Source: an uncultured Muribaculaceae bacterium (GTDB taxonomy: Bacteria > Bacteroidota > Bacteroidia > Bacteroidales > Muribaculaceae). Taken from it: 64,000 bases of DNA. Shown piece by piece: positions 45,310 to 55,105 of the stretch. Below the pieces are notes generated by a model that made no database searches, had not been told where the DNA came from, and saw only the letters and a list, made by a program, of their open reading frames with translations. The stretch lies in contig CAJUQP010000007.1 of the NCBI GenBank assembly GCA_910588245.1, positions 43,382 to 107,381 of the forward strand, in the 5' to 3' direction. Positions within the stretch are counted from its first letter, which is position 1. Each line of letters starts with the position of its first letter. Position numbers and translations under genes: made by a program.

Positions 45310-48210
45310 ATGAACCTGACAAATCTCATACAGCATCTCCTGATATCCGTTTTCCTGATAACCTGCCTCCCGACATATGCGATCGGGCTTAAGATAGTGA
45401 AGGAATATCCCCAGACCCTTCTTGCCACATCTAAAACCTGGGGGATAGATATTTACGACGATGACTGGGCTTTTTTCGCCACCAAAGACGGACTGGTGCA
45501 GTATGACGGGGCTGTGGCACGCATGTTTCAGGTAAACAACCGCTATGCGTTGCGTTCCGTGAAGGTAGACCGGGAGCATGGCCGTGTGTATGTCGGGGGC
45601 ATCAACGAATTCGGCTATTTCGTACCCTCGCCTGTCAGTTCTCTCGAATATGTGTGTCTGAGCGACAGCCTCGGGCAGGACCGCCATATCGGCAACATCT
45701 GGGGCGTCTATCCGTGGCAGGGGAGAGTGATAGCGCAGGGAGATGCCCGGATTGCGGTCTATCATGAGGATACGCGCAAGCATGAGATAATCAATACCCA
45801 GTGTAAGCTTGATTGTTCCAATTTTATTGACGGTGTGCTTTGGCTCGGCACCGACCGCGGCCTTCGTCTGCTCATGGGCAGCAACGTGATCGATGCTCCC
45901 GGGGCGGAAGCATTGCGCGACAAACGCATACGTGCCATACTTCCCTTCAACAAAGCTCTCCTCATAGTCACGGCCACCGACGGCATTTATATGTATGACC
46001 GGTCGAACCTTACCCGTCTGGATGCTGCCTCGAAAGCGGCTTGCGCCATAGGAGACATATTCAGCGCCGATCTCTACGACTCCATTCTTGTGCTTGGAGG
46101 TGTCGACAATGGTGTCGGCGTGATCAATCTTAATTCCGGAAGCACCATATTGTATAATGAATGCAACGGCCTGGCCAACAATACAGCATTGTCAGTGAAG
46201 TTTGATATCCGGGGCGACATATGGGCAGGTCTTGATCCTGGAGTGTCGAAGATAAAGATGACTACTCCGATAGAGACCTTCAACAATAAGGCTCTTCAGA
46301 TCGGTTCCGGCTACGTGGTCCAGACCGTAGGCGACAAATTGTATCTCGGCACCAATCGCGGACTTTTTCATGTGGATTATCTTCCCGGGGCGGATCTTTC
46401 GCAGGCTGTTTTCCGGAGGGTTGAGGGATTGACCGGTCAGGTATGGGGGCTTTCGAAGATTGGCGACGACCTTTTCTGCTGCCATGACCGGGGACTGTAT
46501 CTTGTGGCAGGATCAAATGCATCAAAGATCGGGAATCTGACGGGTGTATGGGAAGTGCAGCCCTATCTCCACGATAAATCGAAAATCCTCGCGGGCACAT
46601 ATACCGGGTTTTATATCCTTTCCAGGAAGGGTGGCCGCTGGGTCGAGGAGCGTCAGATAACGGGTTACAGCGACAGCAGCTATAATTTCGAACAGGAATC
46701 ACGCCAGGTGATATGGACCCGCAGCGGAGAGCAGGGCATCTACCGCATTCATATTGATCCTGCGGGGACGAAAGTGGAGAAAATAGAAAACTTCCTGACC
46801 ACTGCCGACGGAGTCTCCCTGAGGAGCGACGTATATGTCAGCCGCGTTGACAACGATATCTATCTTTCCACACTTGCGGGCATCTACCGCTTTGATTCCC
46901 GGCGGAATGAGATTGTCAGAGATGAATCAGTATCTCTCCTTCTCGGGTCTCCACGAAGCGTCAGGCGTTTCAAGAAACAGGGAGGCTGGCTCTATGCCCT
47001 CACCGACAAGGAGATCCTTCAGGGTGATCCCGCCGGAATACAGGGGCTGAGGCGCATACCGGTGATGATAGGCGACGGACGCCCCATGCATGATGGAAAC
47101 CTCCTCTTTGACGTTGCCCCCGGTTATGTGGCCTATCCCACATGTCTGGGTTTCGCGTTTTTCGATTTCAAGGACCCTTCGCTTAAGCCGGCCGGAGCTG
47201 ATACTGTGCCCGGTGTCATGGCCCGCATCAACAGGTTTGCTGTGACCACTCCCAAGGACTCAACCATATATACCGGAAACTTTATCGGAAAGAAGGGGGA
47301 TATCACTCTCGATTTCGGATGCAATTCGGTAAAGATTGAGTTCGGAGGGAATGTGCACGACGAGGTGGGCACGCTCTATAGCTGCCGCCTTAATAACGGG
47401 AAATGGACGCATCCCACCTTGTCAGGGGTCAAGGAGTATACCGATCTTAAGGAGGGTGATTACCTTTTTCAGGTAAAAGCGATAGGCGCCGATGGCAGGG
47501 AGGCTATGGACGAGATACGTTTTGTGGTGCTTCCCCCCTGGTGGCGGTCGGGATGGGCTATGGCCGCATATGTTGTGCTGGTGGCTATGGCCGTGTGGGG
47601 GCTTGTCTTGATGGAGCGCAGGAGAGTGAGGTTGCAGCAGCAGGAACTTATCCGGGAGAAGAACGACGAGATTGCCCGTCAGCAGGCAGTGTTCGAATGG
47701 GAATCGAAGATGAAAGACCACAAGATTGTGGAGCTGGAGAAGGAACAGCTCGACAAGGAGCTTCGCCATAAGGCTCAGGAGATGGCCAATGTGATGATGA
47801 GTCTGGCGCATAAGAACGAGACGTTGCAGACTGTCAAGAAGGATCTCCAGGACATACAGCAACTGCTTCCCAAGACTTCTTCCGACGCCCGCCGTGCCAT
47901 TGTCGAGCTTCAGGGAAAGATTTCGGTCGACCTTAAGAGCGATGAGGTGTTCGACAGGGTTGTGGAGGAGTTTGACCTTGTCCATAATGATTTCATAAAG
48001 CGTCTCAAGGACCGTTATCCCGAGCTTACGAATAATGAGATCCTGATGTGCGCATATATAAAAATGAATCTCTCAACCAAGGAGATCGCGCCGTTGCTTA
48101 ATATCTCAGTCAGGGGTGTGGAGACGATGAGATACCGCATCAGGAAAAAATTCCAGCTTGAAAGAGATGAGAGCCTGACTGATTTTTTACAGAAAGGGGA
48201 ACTGACGTGA
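45310..48210 (+). CDS. Membrane-anchored PUL regulator: propeller sensor, Y_Y_Y domain, LuxR-type HTH (SusR-like)
   Basis: A 966-residue protein from ATG 45310 (MNLTNLIQHLLISVFLITCL, a signal peptide or anchor). Two-component-type beta-propeller repeats run to about residue 640 (WAFFATKDGLVQYDG, GVLWLGTDRGLRLL, KLYLGTNRGLFHV). A Y_Y_Y-like domain follows, then a membrane segment (SGWAMAAYVVLVAMAVWGLV), a coiled coil, and a C-terminal HTH (LTNNEILMCAYIKMNLSTKE, VRGVETMRYRIRKKF). There is no kinase or receiver domain. It should sense a glycan fragment in the periplasm and activate the adjacent operon, like SusR. Confidence 0.85.
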   Translation: MNLTNLIQHLLISVFLITCLPTYAIGLKIVKEYPQTLLATSKTWGIDIYDDDWAFFATKDGLVQYDGAVARMFQVNNRYALRSVKVDREHGRVYVGGINEFGYFVPSPVSSLEYVCLSDSLGQDRHIGNIWGVYPWQGRVIAQGDARIAVYHEDTRKHEIINTQCKLDCSNFIDGVLWLGTDRGLRLLMGSNVIDAPGAEALRDKRIRAILPFNKALLIVTATDGIYMYDRSNLTRLDAASKAACAIGDIFSADLYDSILVLGGVDNGVGVINLNSGSTILYNECNGLANNTALSVKFDIRGDIWAGLDPGVSKIKMTTPIETFNNKALQIGSGYVVQTVGDKLYLGTNRGLFHVDYLPGADLSQAVFRRVEGLTGQVWGLSKIGDDLFCCHDRGLYLVAGSNASKIGNLTGVWEVQPYLHDKSKILAGTYTGFYILSRKGGRWVEERQITGYSDSSYNFEQESRQVIWTRSGEQGIYRIHIDPAGTKVEKIENFLTTADGVSLRSDVYVSRVDNDIYLSTLAGIYRFDSRRNEIVRDESVSLLLGSPRSVRRFKKQGGWLYALTDKEILQGDPAGIQGLRRIPVMIGDGRPMHDGNLLFDVAPGYVAYPTCLGFAFFDFKDPSLKPAGADTVPGVMARINRFAVTTPKDSTIYTGNFIGKKGDITLDFGCNSVKIEFGGNVHDEVGTLYSCRLNNGKWTHPTLSGVKEYTDLKEGDYLFQVKAIGADGREAMDEIRFVVLPPWWRSGWAMAAYVVLVAMAVWGLVLMERRRVRLQQQELIREKNDEIARQQAVFEWESKMKDHKIVELEKEQLDKELRHKAQEMANVMMSLAHKNETLQTVKKDLQDIQQLLPKTSSDARRAIVELQGKISVDLKSDEVFDRVVEEFDLVHNDFIKRLKDRYPELTNNEILMCAYIKMNLSTKEIAPLLNISVRGVETMRYRIRKKFQLERDESLTDFLQKGELT

Positions 48211-48519
48211 TATGATTGCGTATTCTTAAAATGATGATTTATAAAGAATAAACGGAAACTGACGTATTTTTGACGTATTGAAAAAACTTGCCTGACGTAA
48301 TAAAGAATAGCTCAAAGTATTGCATCACGTCATGGTTTGTGGCTACATTTGCAACTGAAAACCACTGCGGGAGGCAAGCTGTGGGCATGACCACACAGTG
48401 AGCCGCCTGAAAAGATTTCACAACACACACAACCCAAAAAACTAAAACTGACTGAATGAATCATGCGGGCTCCGGGCAACATTGACGGATGACGCATTAA
48501 CTAACCATATTGCTAAGAC
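48211..48519 (+). promoter_or_regulatory. PUL promoter region with TGACGTA repeats
   Basis: TGACGTA[AT]T occurs at 48260, 48271 and 48293 (spacing 11 and 22), with TGACGT also at 48203 and an inverted ACGTCA at 48327. TAAAGAATA is repeated at 48242 and 48301. A -7 box TACATTTG lies at 48344-48351 with a poor -33 element, which suggests activation by a regulator bound upstream. The 5' leader is about 155 bases. No gene in this gap. Confidence 0.6.
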
Positions 48520-49917
48520 ATGAAAAAAACTGCGTGGATAACCATTATGATGTGGATGGCCTGCATAGTTCCCTGCATGGGATCATGCGGCGGCGACAGT
48601 CCCGACAATCCTTCTGACAAGGGGAGCGGGAATGTGAGCGTGGAGGTATCTCCCGATAATCTTGCCGCAGGTCCGGACGCCACCGCACTTGACCTCACGG
48701 TGAACGTATCTGCCGACTGGGCTATAGTCAGCGATCGCGACTGGGCTACGGTGCGTCCGTCGGGAGGCGTGAAGAATGTCTCTTCAAAGATTACTGTGAG
48801 GGTAGCCGCCAACAATACTCTCGATGACCGCACCGCCGCTCTCTCCATTTTGTGCGGAGGCAAGACTGTGAAGAGGGTGTCGCTTATCCAGGAATGCGCG
48901 AAGAGTGCGTCTGCCTCTGTGAAGACGCTTGCTTTCGGAGCGCAGGCCGGCGAATCGAAGATCACCGTAACCTCCAATACCGCATGGACTCTGTCTCCTG
49001 ATGCGGAATGGCTCACTGTTTCTCCCTCCGCCGGGGAAAAAGGTGAGACGGAAGTGACAGTAAAGGCCGCGCTCAACGACACTAAAGATGCACGTGAAGC
49101 AAAACTCACCCTCTCTTATGCCGGTTCCCAATCGGAAATATCCGTATCACAGCTGAGCGACGAGATCACGGTGCCTGACGGCTATGCGCTTGTCTGGGGC
49201 GATGAATTCAATGAGGGGACCACCCTCAATCCCTCTGACTGGACGCATGAAGTGCAGAAACCCGGATGGGTGAACCACGAGCTTCAGCACTACGTCAATG
49301 GTTCGGCCGGTGGAAAGCGTGTCACCGAACTGAAGGATGGGATGCTCAACATCAACTGCTTCAAGGGGAGCGACGGAAACATATATTCGGGACGTGTCTA
49401 TGCCCGTGTGGCCACCGGCTGGACTTACGGATATTTTGAGGCCCGTATATCCCTTCCTTCCGGCAAAGGCACATGGCCGGCATTCTGGATGATGCCTGTA
49501 GGCAACGACTGGACTGCCAATCCCTGGCCGAAGTGCGGAGAGATCGATATCATGGAGGAGGTCGGCTATAATCCCGACATGGTCTCCTCGTCGCTCCACA
49601 CTGAGAAATACAATCACACAAAAGGAACTCAGAAGACCCATGAGATGCGCTGCGCCGGAGCCGAGGGTGGATTCCATGTCTACGCCCTGGAATGGACAGA
49701 AGACGGGATCACCACCTATGTCGACGGAAAGGTTCAGCTAAAGGTCACCAAAGCCTCTATGGGGGCTGACCACGATTCGTGGCCCTTCCACTACGCCTTC
49801 TATCCTATCCTGAACCTCGCATGGGGAGGAGACTGGGGCGGAAGCCAGGGTGTTGACGAGAGCGCGCTCCCGGTCACCATGAAAGTGGACTATCTGAGGG
49901 TGTTTCAGAAGAAGTGA
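48520..49917 (+). CDS. Surface lipoprotein glycoside hydrolase family 16 with two BACON domains
   Basis: A 465-residue protein. The lipoprotein signal ends CMGSC (Cys23). Two BACON-like domains lie at about 39-125 and 130-212 (TLAFGAQAGESKITVTSNTA), followed by GH16 from about 218. Catalytic residues E341, D343 and E346 sit in CGEIDIMEEVGY; WPAFWMMPVGNDW and ALEWTEDGITTYVDG are typical of beta-1,3-glucanase-type GH16. It is expected to cut the polysaccharide backbone at the cell surface. First gene of the operon, placed ahead of SusC. Confidence 0.9.
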   Translation: MKKTAWITIMMWMACIVPCMGSCGGDSPDNPSDKGSGNVSVEVSPDNLAAGPDATALDLTVNVSADWAIVSDRDWATVRPSGGVKNVSSKITVRVAANNTLDDRTAALSILCGGKTVKRVSLIQECAKSASASVKTLAFGAQAGESKITVTSNTAWTLSPDAEWLTVSPSAGEKGETEVTVKAALNDTKDAREAKLTLSYAGSQSEISVSQLSDEITVPDGYALVWGDEFNEGTTLNPSDWTHEVQKPGWVNHELQHYVNGSAGGKRVTELKDGMLNINCFKGSDGNIYSGRVYARVATGWTYGYFEARISLPSGKGTWPAFWMMPVGNDWTANPWPKCGEIDIMEEVGYNPDMVSSSLHTEKYNHTKGTQKTHEMRCAGAEGGFHVYALEWTEDGITTYVDGKVQLKVTKASMGADHDSWPFHYAFYPILNLAWGGDWGGSQGVDESALPVTMKVDYLRVFQKK

Positions 49918-50265
49918 GCGGCTCCTGCCGGAAGAAATCATCGAAAGAATATAACACAATGCACATGCAATGGTCTGAATAAGACACGGTGCGGATACAA
50001 TAATCGGTTACCCTTTGAAAGGGTCTACAGTGTAAATACAGGTTTAGTCTGTGAGAATGAAATAATGCAGACAGAATGGAAAGACGCAATGAAAGGTGTC
50101 CGTGGGGATACCTTCATTGCCCCTCTTCCGCAGAAAAAGATGATATCATCCGGCGGATTCTGAAAAACTCGGCCTTCTTCGCGGCTCTGGCAGGACACTG
50201 TATGCGGAGAAAGCAATGAATTGACACAGGGACAATAATTTAAATACTAACTTAATACTAATCAG
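49918..50265. other. Gap between GH16 and SusC with a hairpin
   Basis: 348 bases without a gene. An imperfect inverted repeat at about 50085-50117 (AATGAAAGGTGTCC with GGGATACCTTCATT) could be a processing or attenuation hairpin lowering expression between GH16 and SusC. ACCCTTTGAAAGGGT near 50010 is a second small palindrome. No clear promoter. Confidence 0.5.
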
Positions 50266-53200
50266 ATGAAAAAGTTAACCATGTTTCTCATCGCGGTCAT
50301 GACATGTCTGGGGCTATATGCCCAGGATGTCAAAGTGACCGGAAAGATTGTCTCCTCGACCGATGGAGAGCCCCTGATCGGGGCAACAGTGATGGTGAAG
50401 GGTTCCTCATCGGGAACCGCTACCGACATTGAAGGTAAATTCACCGTCCAGGTAAGAAACGGCTCCACGCTTCTTGTGACCTATGTCGGCTATAAGCCGC
50501 AGGAGCTCAAGGTGAGGGGAGCGATGACGGATGTGAGGATCTCTCTCGTGGAGGACTCGGAAGTGCTCGACGACGTTGTGGTTGTCGGCTATGGCACCCA
50601 AAAGAAGAGCGTAGTGACCGCCGCCATCTCCAAGGTGAGTGAGAAGGAGATCTCCCAGACGGCGCCCGTGCGCGTCGAGGATGCCCTCAAGGGCCTCACC
50701 GCCGGCGTGACAGTCACCACACCCAACGGACAACCCGGCCATGGCAACCAGATCCGCGTGCGTGGTGTCGGAACCATCAACAACTCCAATCCTCTTTACA
50801 TCGTCGACGGCATGCCTATCGAGGGTGGACTTGATTATCTGAACCCCTCCGATATCCAGAGCATCGAGGTGCTTAAGGATGCGGCATCGGGTGCCGTATA
50901 TGGTGCGCGTGCAGCCAACGGCGTCGTGCTTGTCACCACCAAGAAGGGTAAGGAAGGCAGAGCAAAGGTAACCTACGATTTCAGCTATGGCTGGCAGAGC
51001 GTAGGGAAAAAGGTGAAGGTCCTGAATGCCTCGCAGTATATGATGATGAAGCAGGAGGGATATATCAACGCCGGACAGTCGATTCCGTCGCAGGTGCAGG
51101 GCGATCCATGGTCGCAGGGTGAAGGCTATGATTGGGAAAAAGCCATATTCAACGACAATGCGCCGGTCATGAACCATCAGGTTGCGGTTTCCGGCGGCAC
51201 GGAAAAAGTGAACTATTACCTCTCGCTCGGCTATTACAAGCAGGAGGGCATCATGGGCGGCAACTATGGCCAGTCGAACTATGACCGTCTGTCGCTCCGC
51301 TCAAACAATAACTACATACTCTTTGACGATTCAAAGCAGCGTAACTATCTGAACAAACTGGTGCTGACCACCAACATCGCATATTCACGCATACACAGCG
51401 TAGGCTTCGGTGGCGGCGGCGGTTATTACGGCGGTGCGATCACCAACGCCCTCGGCATGTCGCCCCTGCTCACCCCGACCCTGGAACCCGGCAGCGACAT
51501 GTATAAACAGCAGATGGCATTCTATGCGGCCAACTCCAATTATGTGCCCCGCTACGATGCCGCCGGCAACCTTTACACAGTGCCTGAGGCATTCGGCGGC
51601 GGTTATCAGGAGCTGACCAACCCGCTTCAGGGATGGTCATACCCCGCGGCAAAGAACTGGAGCCACAAGATTGTGGCAAACTTCAATGCCGAACTTCAGA
51701 TCTGGGATGCCATCAAATATCGTATCAGTTTCGGCGGTGACTTCGGCTTCTGGGGTGACCGCGGACATAACGAGGCTGCTTATTTCAGTAACCTGAACTA
51801 TCGTTCCGCAGATCAGGCTTCAGCGTGGGACAACTGGCATAAAGGCTGGACATGGCAGCTGGAGAATGTCATCACCTATGAGAAGACATTCGCTGAAGAC
51901 CATAATCTCAGCGTGGTGTTAGGTCAGACAGCAAAGGAGGCGACAGGATGGTGGATAAGCGCAAGCGCCAACAAGCTGATGAACCTCGACAAACCTTACG
52001 TTGACACAGCGTTGGCTCAGCCTAACTCGGGCAAGGATGGCGAAAGCCGCACAGGTAACGCCGGCCCTGACAACGCCTGGCCGCGTCTGGCTTCCTATTT
52101 CGGACGTCTGAGCTATGACTATGCCAACCGCTATATGCTTCAGCTCACTCTGCGCCGCGACGGTTCCTCCAGGTTCGGTTCGAACAACAAATGGGCTACA
52201 TTCCCCTCTGTGTCGGCAGGTTGGAACTTCAGCAACGAATCTTTCCTCGAAGGGAAGGCTCCATGGCTCACAGCGGGCAAGCTTCGTCTTAGCTGGGGTA
52301 AGAACGGTAATGAGAATATCGGTGATTTCCGTTATACAGTGCTCACCAACGGCGGCAACAACTACTATTTCGGTCCTGAGGGCACTCCTCAGACTTATGG
52401 CTCAAAGGCTTCCGGGCTTGCCAATCCCGACCTGAAATGGGAGGAATCAGAGCAGTATGACGCCGGCATTGACCTCGGTTTCATGAACAACACCCTTCAA
52501 TTCACAGCCGACTACTACTACAAGAAGACTATCGGCATGCTTATGGAGATGCAGATTCCCAACTATGTGGGCGAGTCGCTTCCTATAGGCAATGTCGGCA
52601 AGATGTCGAACCAGGGCGTGGAGATGGAGCTTCGCTGGAACAACCGTTTCGGGGAATTCAACGTGAACCTCGCGGGCAACCTCTCATGGATGAAGAACAA
52701 GCTTATCTATCTCGGCAACGCCAACGGTTGGGCTACAGCCCAGAGCAATGGTACTGCCGGCGATATCGCCCGCTATGCGGATGGGGAAGTGTTCCCGTAT
52801 TTCTATGGATTCAAGACCGGGGGTGTATTCCAGAACCAGGCACAGGCTGACGAATACAACCAGAAATATAATCTGACGGAAGCAAATACCGAGTATTACG
52901 CACGCCCCGGCGACCTTATCTTCCTTGACACAAACGGCGACGGCACAATCAACGCCGACGACCGCACGAAACTCGGCAAGGGACTTCCCGACTGGACATA
53001 CGGTTTCCATTTCGGTGTCGACTGGAAAGGGGTCGCGCTGACCGGTTATTTCCAGGGCGTATGGGGCAATGACGTCTACGATGCCTCCTTGCGTGGCGAC
53101 ACACCTGCCAAGAACCTCCCTGCATGGATGCTCAACCGCTGGACCGGGGAGGGCACGACCAACAAATATCCCGCATATCGTCTGAGCGACCAGCACAACT

Positions 53201-53463
53201 ATAAATCTTCAGATCTCTATGTCCACAACGGCGCTTATCTCCGTCTTGCCAATCTGACTCTCAGCTATACTCTCCCCACCCGGTGGGTCAGCAAACTCGG
53301 ACTGTCGAACTTCAGATTATATGTGATGGGTGAAAATCTCTTCACGGCCACCAAATATCATGGCTTCACTCCCGAGGTCGGCGACGGCACGGCGATCGGC
53401 ATAGATTACGGCAACTATCCTGTGGCACGCACATGGACTGTCGGTTTCAACATAGCTCTCTAA
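50266..53463 (+). CDS. SusC-like TonB-dependent oligosaccharide importer
   Basis: A 1065-residue protein with signal peptide (MKKLTMFLIAVMTCLGLYAQ). A CarboxypepD-like domain follows (residues about 22-100, GKIVSSTDGEPLIGATVMVK), then the TonB-box-like EDSEVLDDVVVVGYGTQKK and the plug (IRVRGVGTINNSNPLYIVDG, SIEVLKDAASGAVYGARAAN). The long beta-barrel ends ARTWTVGFNIAL. It imports oligosaccharides across the outer membrane together with the SusD-like lid encoded next. Confidence 0.95.
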   Translation: MKKLTMFLIAVMTCLGLYAQDVKVTGKIVSSTDGEPLIGATVMVKGSSSGTATDIEGKFTVQVRNGSTLLVTYVGYKPQELKVRGAMTDVRISLVEDSEVLDDVVVVGYGTQKKSVVTAAISKVSEKEISQTAPVRVEDALKGLTAGVTVTTPNGQPGHGNQIRVRGVGTINNSNPLYIVDGMPIEGGLDYLNPSDIQSIEVLKDAASGAVYGARAANGVVLVTTKKGKEGRAKVTYDFSYGWQSVGKKVKVLNASQYMMMKQEGYINAGQSIPSQVQGDPWSQGEGYDWEKAIFNDNAPVMNHQVAVSGGTEKVNYYLSLGYYKQEGIMGGNYGQSNYDRLSLRSNNNYILFDDSKQRNYLNKLVLTTNIAYSRIHSVGFGGGGGYYGGAITNALGMSPLLTPTLEPGSDMYKQQMAFYAANSNYVPRYDAAGNLYTVPEAFGGGYQELTNPLQGWSYPAAKNWSHKIVANFNAELQIWDAIKYRISFGGDFGFWGDRGHNEAAYFSNLNYRSADQASAWDNWHKGWTWQLENVITYEKTFAEDHNLSVVLGQTAKEATGWWISASANKLMNLDKPYVDTALAQPNSGKDGESRTGNAGPDNAWPRLASYFGRLSYDYANRYMLQLTLRRDGSSRFGSNNKWATFPSVSAGWNFSNESFLEGKAPWLTAGKLRLSWGKNGNENIGDFRYTVLTNGGNNYYFGPEGTPQTYGSKASGLANPDLKWEESEQYDAGIDLGFMNNTLQFTADYYYKKTIGMLMEMQIPNYVGESLPIGNVGKMSNQGVEMELRWNNRFGEFNVNLAGNLSWMKNKLIYLGNANGWATAQSNGTAGDIARYADGEVFPYFYGFKTGGVFQNQAQADEYNQKYNLTEANTEYYARPGDLIFLDTNGDGTINADDRTKLGKGLPDWTYGFHFGVDWKGVALTGYFQGVWGNDVYDASLRGDTPAKNLPAWMLNRWTGEGTTNKYPAYRLSDQHNYKSSDLYVHNGAYLRLANLTLSYTLPTRWVSKLGLSNFRLYVMGENLFTATKYHGFTPEVGDGTAIGIDYGNYPVARTWTVGFNIAL

Positions 53464-53488
53464 TCACAATTCCAAGAACCTGAAAAAT

Positions 53489-55042
53489 ATGAAACTTAAT
53501 AAAATACTGATGGCGGTTTCTCTGCTTGCCTTGGGAGGCGCGATGACATCGTGCGACAGCGAATGGCTTGAGATTCTGCCCAATACAGAAGACACTATAG
53601 AGGTATATTATACCAATGACGCCAAGATTCAGGAGGCGCTGACCGCCGCATATGATCCGATGCATTGGTTTGACTATGCCAACAACTACTGCGGCCTCAA
53701 CATATATCCCGAGGTGCTTGCCGACCAGTGCTATCCCGGCGGCGGCGACGCCAACGATATGGCCCAGTGGAAAGGTGTATACAATTTCAATGTCTCCACT
53801 TCACAGGTGCTTACAACCAACTGGGAGAACGCCTATTCCGGCGTGAAACGCTGCAACGACGTGATTTTCTACATGAACAATTACTGGGTGAAAGACGCGG
53901 CCCATGGCTGGACACAGGAGAAAGAGGACTACTACAAGAGCCAGGTCGTGGCCCTGAGAGTTTTCTTCTACAATATATTGTGGCACTGGTGGGGCAACAT
54001 TCCCTATTATTCGGAAAACCTCAGCGCCTCCAACGGCTATACGGGCGTGCAATATCCGCATGACGAGGTCTATGAATTCCTCGTGCAGGATCTCGAGGGG
54101 ATCATAGCCGCCGACAATCTCGAGTGGAAAGCCAAGGAAGATGAGGAGGGACATGTCACGATGCCGTTCGTGTATATGCTCTACACGGAAATTGTCATGT
54201 ATCAGAACGACGAGAGCCGTTTCGGCAAGTGTCTTGACTATATGAAGGAGATTATCAACTCTTCCGACTATGGTCTTGTGGAAGACTACGCAAGCATCTG
54301 GCCGGTTGAGGGTGAATGGTGCAAGGAATCGATCTTCGAGATCAACTACTCGAGCTTCCAGGCCAACCGCGGCTGGAGCTGGGGCGGTGTGGCCGGCGGT
54401 ACTGTGGTGCCCGCCATGATAGGCCCTCGCGGCTATGACGGAAGAGACGGCATCCACAACGGCAACGGCTGGGGATTCGGCACGGTGCGCAAATCCTGCT
54501 ACAACTCTTTCGAGGAGGGTGACGTGCGTCGCGACGCATCGATATGGGCACCCGAGCCCGGGTCGTACAACCCGGCATATCAGGACACAGGCTACTTCCT
54601 CGCCAAGTATGCTCCCATGGACATAAACAATAAGGATGCCACAGGCGACAAGACCCTTAACTATAACAACAACCTGCGCCTTTACCGTTATTCAGAGGTG
54701 CTTCTCAACGCAGCCGAGCTCGCGGTGCGCGGAGGCGGGTCAGGCGATGCCCAGGGATGGCTCGACCAGGTGCGCGGCCGCGCGGGGCTGGGTTCCAAAC
54801 CCGCTACCCTGGCCAATATTCTCGACGAGCGTAAATTCGAGTTCCTCGGTGAGGGAAAACGTTACTGGGACATCCTCCGCTCTGGCCTTGGCGAGACTCT
54901 GCTCGTGCCCGACAACGAACTTGACGACCCGACGATGAACCGTCAGCAATCGTACACCGCCAACAAGAAATATCTGCCTTTCTCACAGTCGACAATCGAC
55001 CGTAGCAATGGTTCGATAACACAGAATCCTTACTACAACTGA
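53489..55042 (+). CDS. SusD-like glycan-binding lipoprotein
   Basis: A 517-residue protein. The lipoprotein signal ends AMTSC (Cys22). TPR-type helices and typical RagB/SusD segments follow (VVALRVFFYNILWHWWGNIP, YRYSEVLLNAAELAVRGGG, ILDERKFEFLGEGKRYWDIL). It is abundant in Trp and Tyr that could bind sugar. It forms the lid of the SusC transporter. Starts 25 bases after the SusC stop. Confidence 0.95.
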   Translation: MKLNKILMAVSLLALGGAMTSCDSEWLEILPNTEDTIEVYYTNDAKIQEALTAAYDPMHWFDYANNYCGLNIYPEVLADQCYPGGGDANDMAQWKGVYNFNVSTSQVLTTNWENAYSGVKRCNDVIFYMNNYWVKDAAHGWTQEKEDYYKSQVVALRVFFYNILWHWWGNIPYYSENLSASNGYTGVQYPHDEVYEFLVQDLEGIIAADNLEWKAKEDEEGHVTMPFVYMLYTEIVMYQNDESRFGKCLDYMKEIINSSDYGLVEDYASIWPVEGEWCKESIFEINYSSFQANRGWSWGGVAGGTVVPAMIGPRGYDGRDGIHNGNGWGFGTVRKSCYNSFEEGDVRRDASIWAPEPGSYNPAYQDTGYFLAKYAPMDINNKDATGDKTLNYNNNLRLYRYSEVLLNAAELAVRGGGSGDAQGWLDQVRGRAGLGSKPATLANILDERKFEFLGEGKRYWDILRSGLGETLLVPDNELDDPTMNRQQSYTANKKYLPFSQSTIDRSNGSITQNPYYN

Positions 55043-55105
55043 TAAACGGATTAAAAATCACCGGGAGGCGGCGCTGGCCGCCTCCCCATAAAAACAAGAT
55101 CACAA

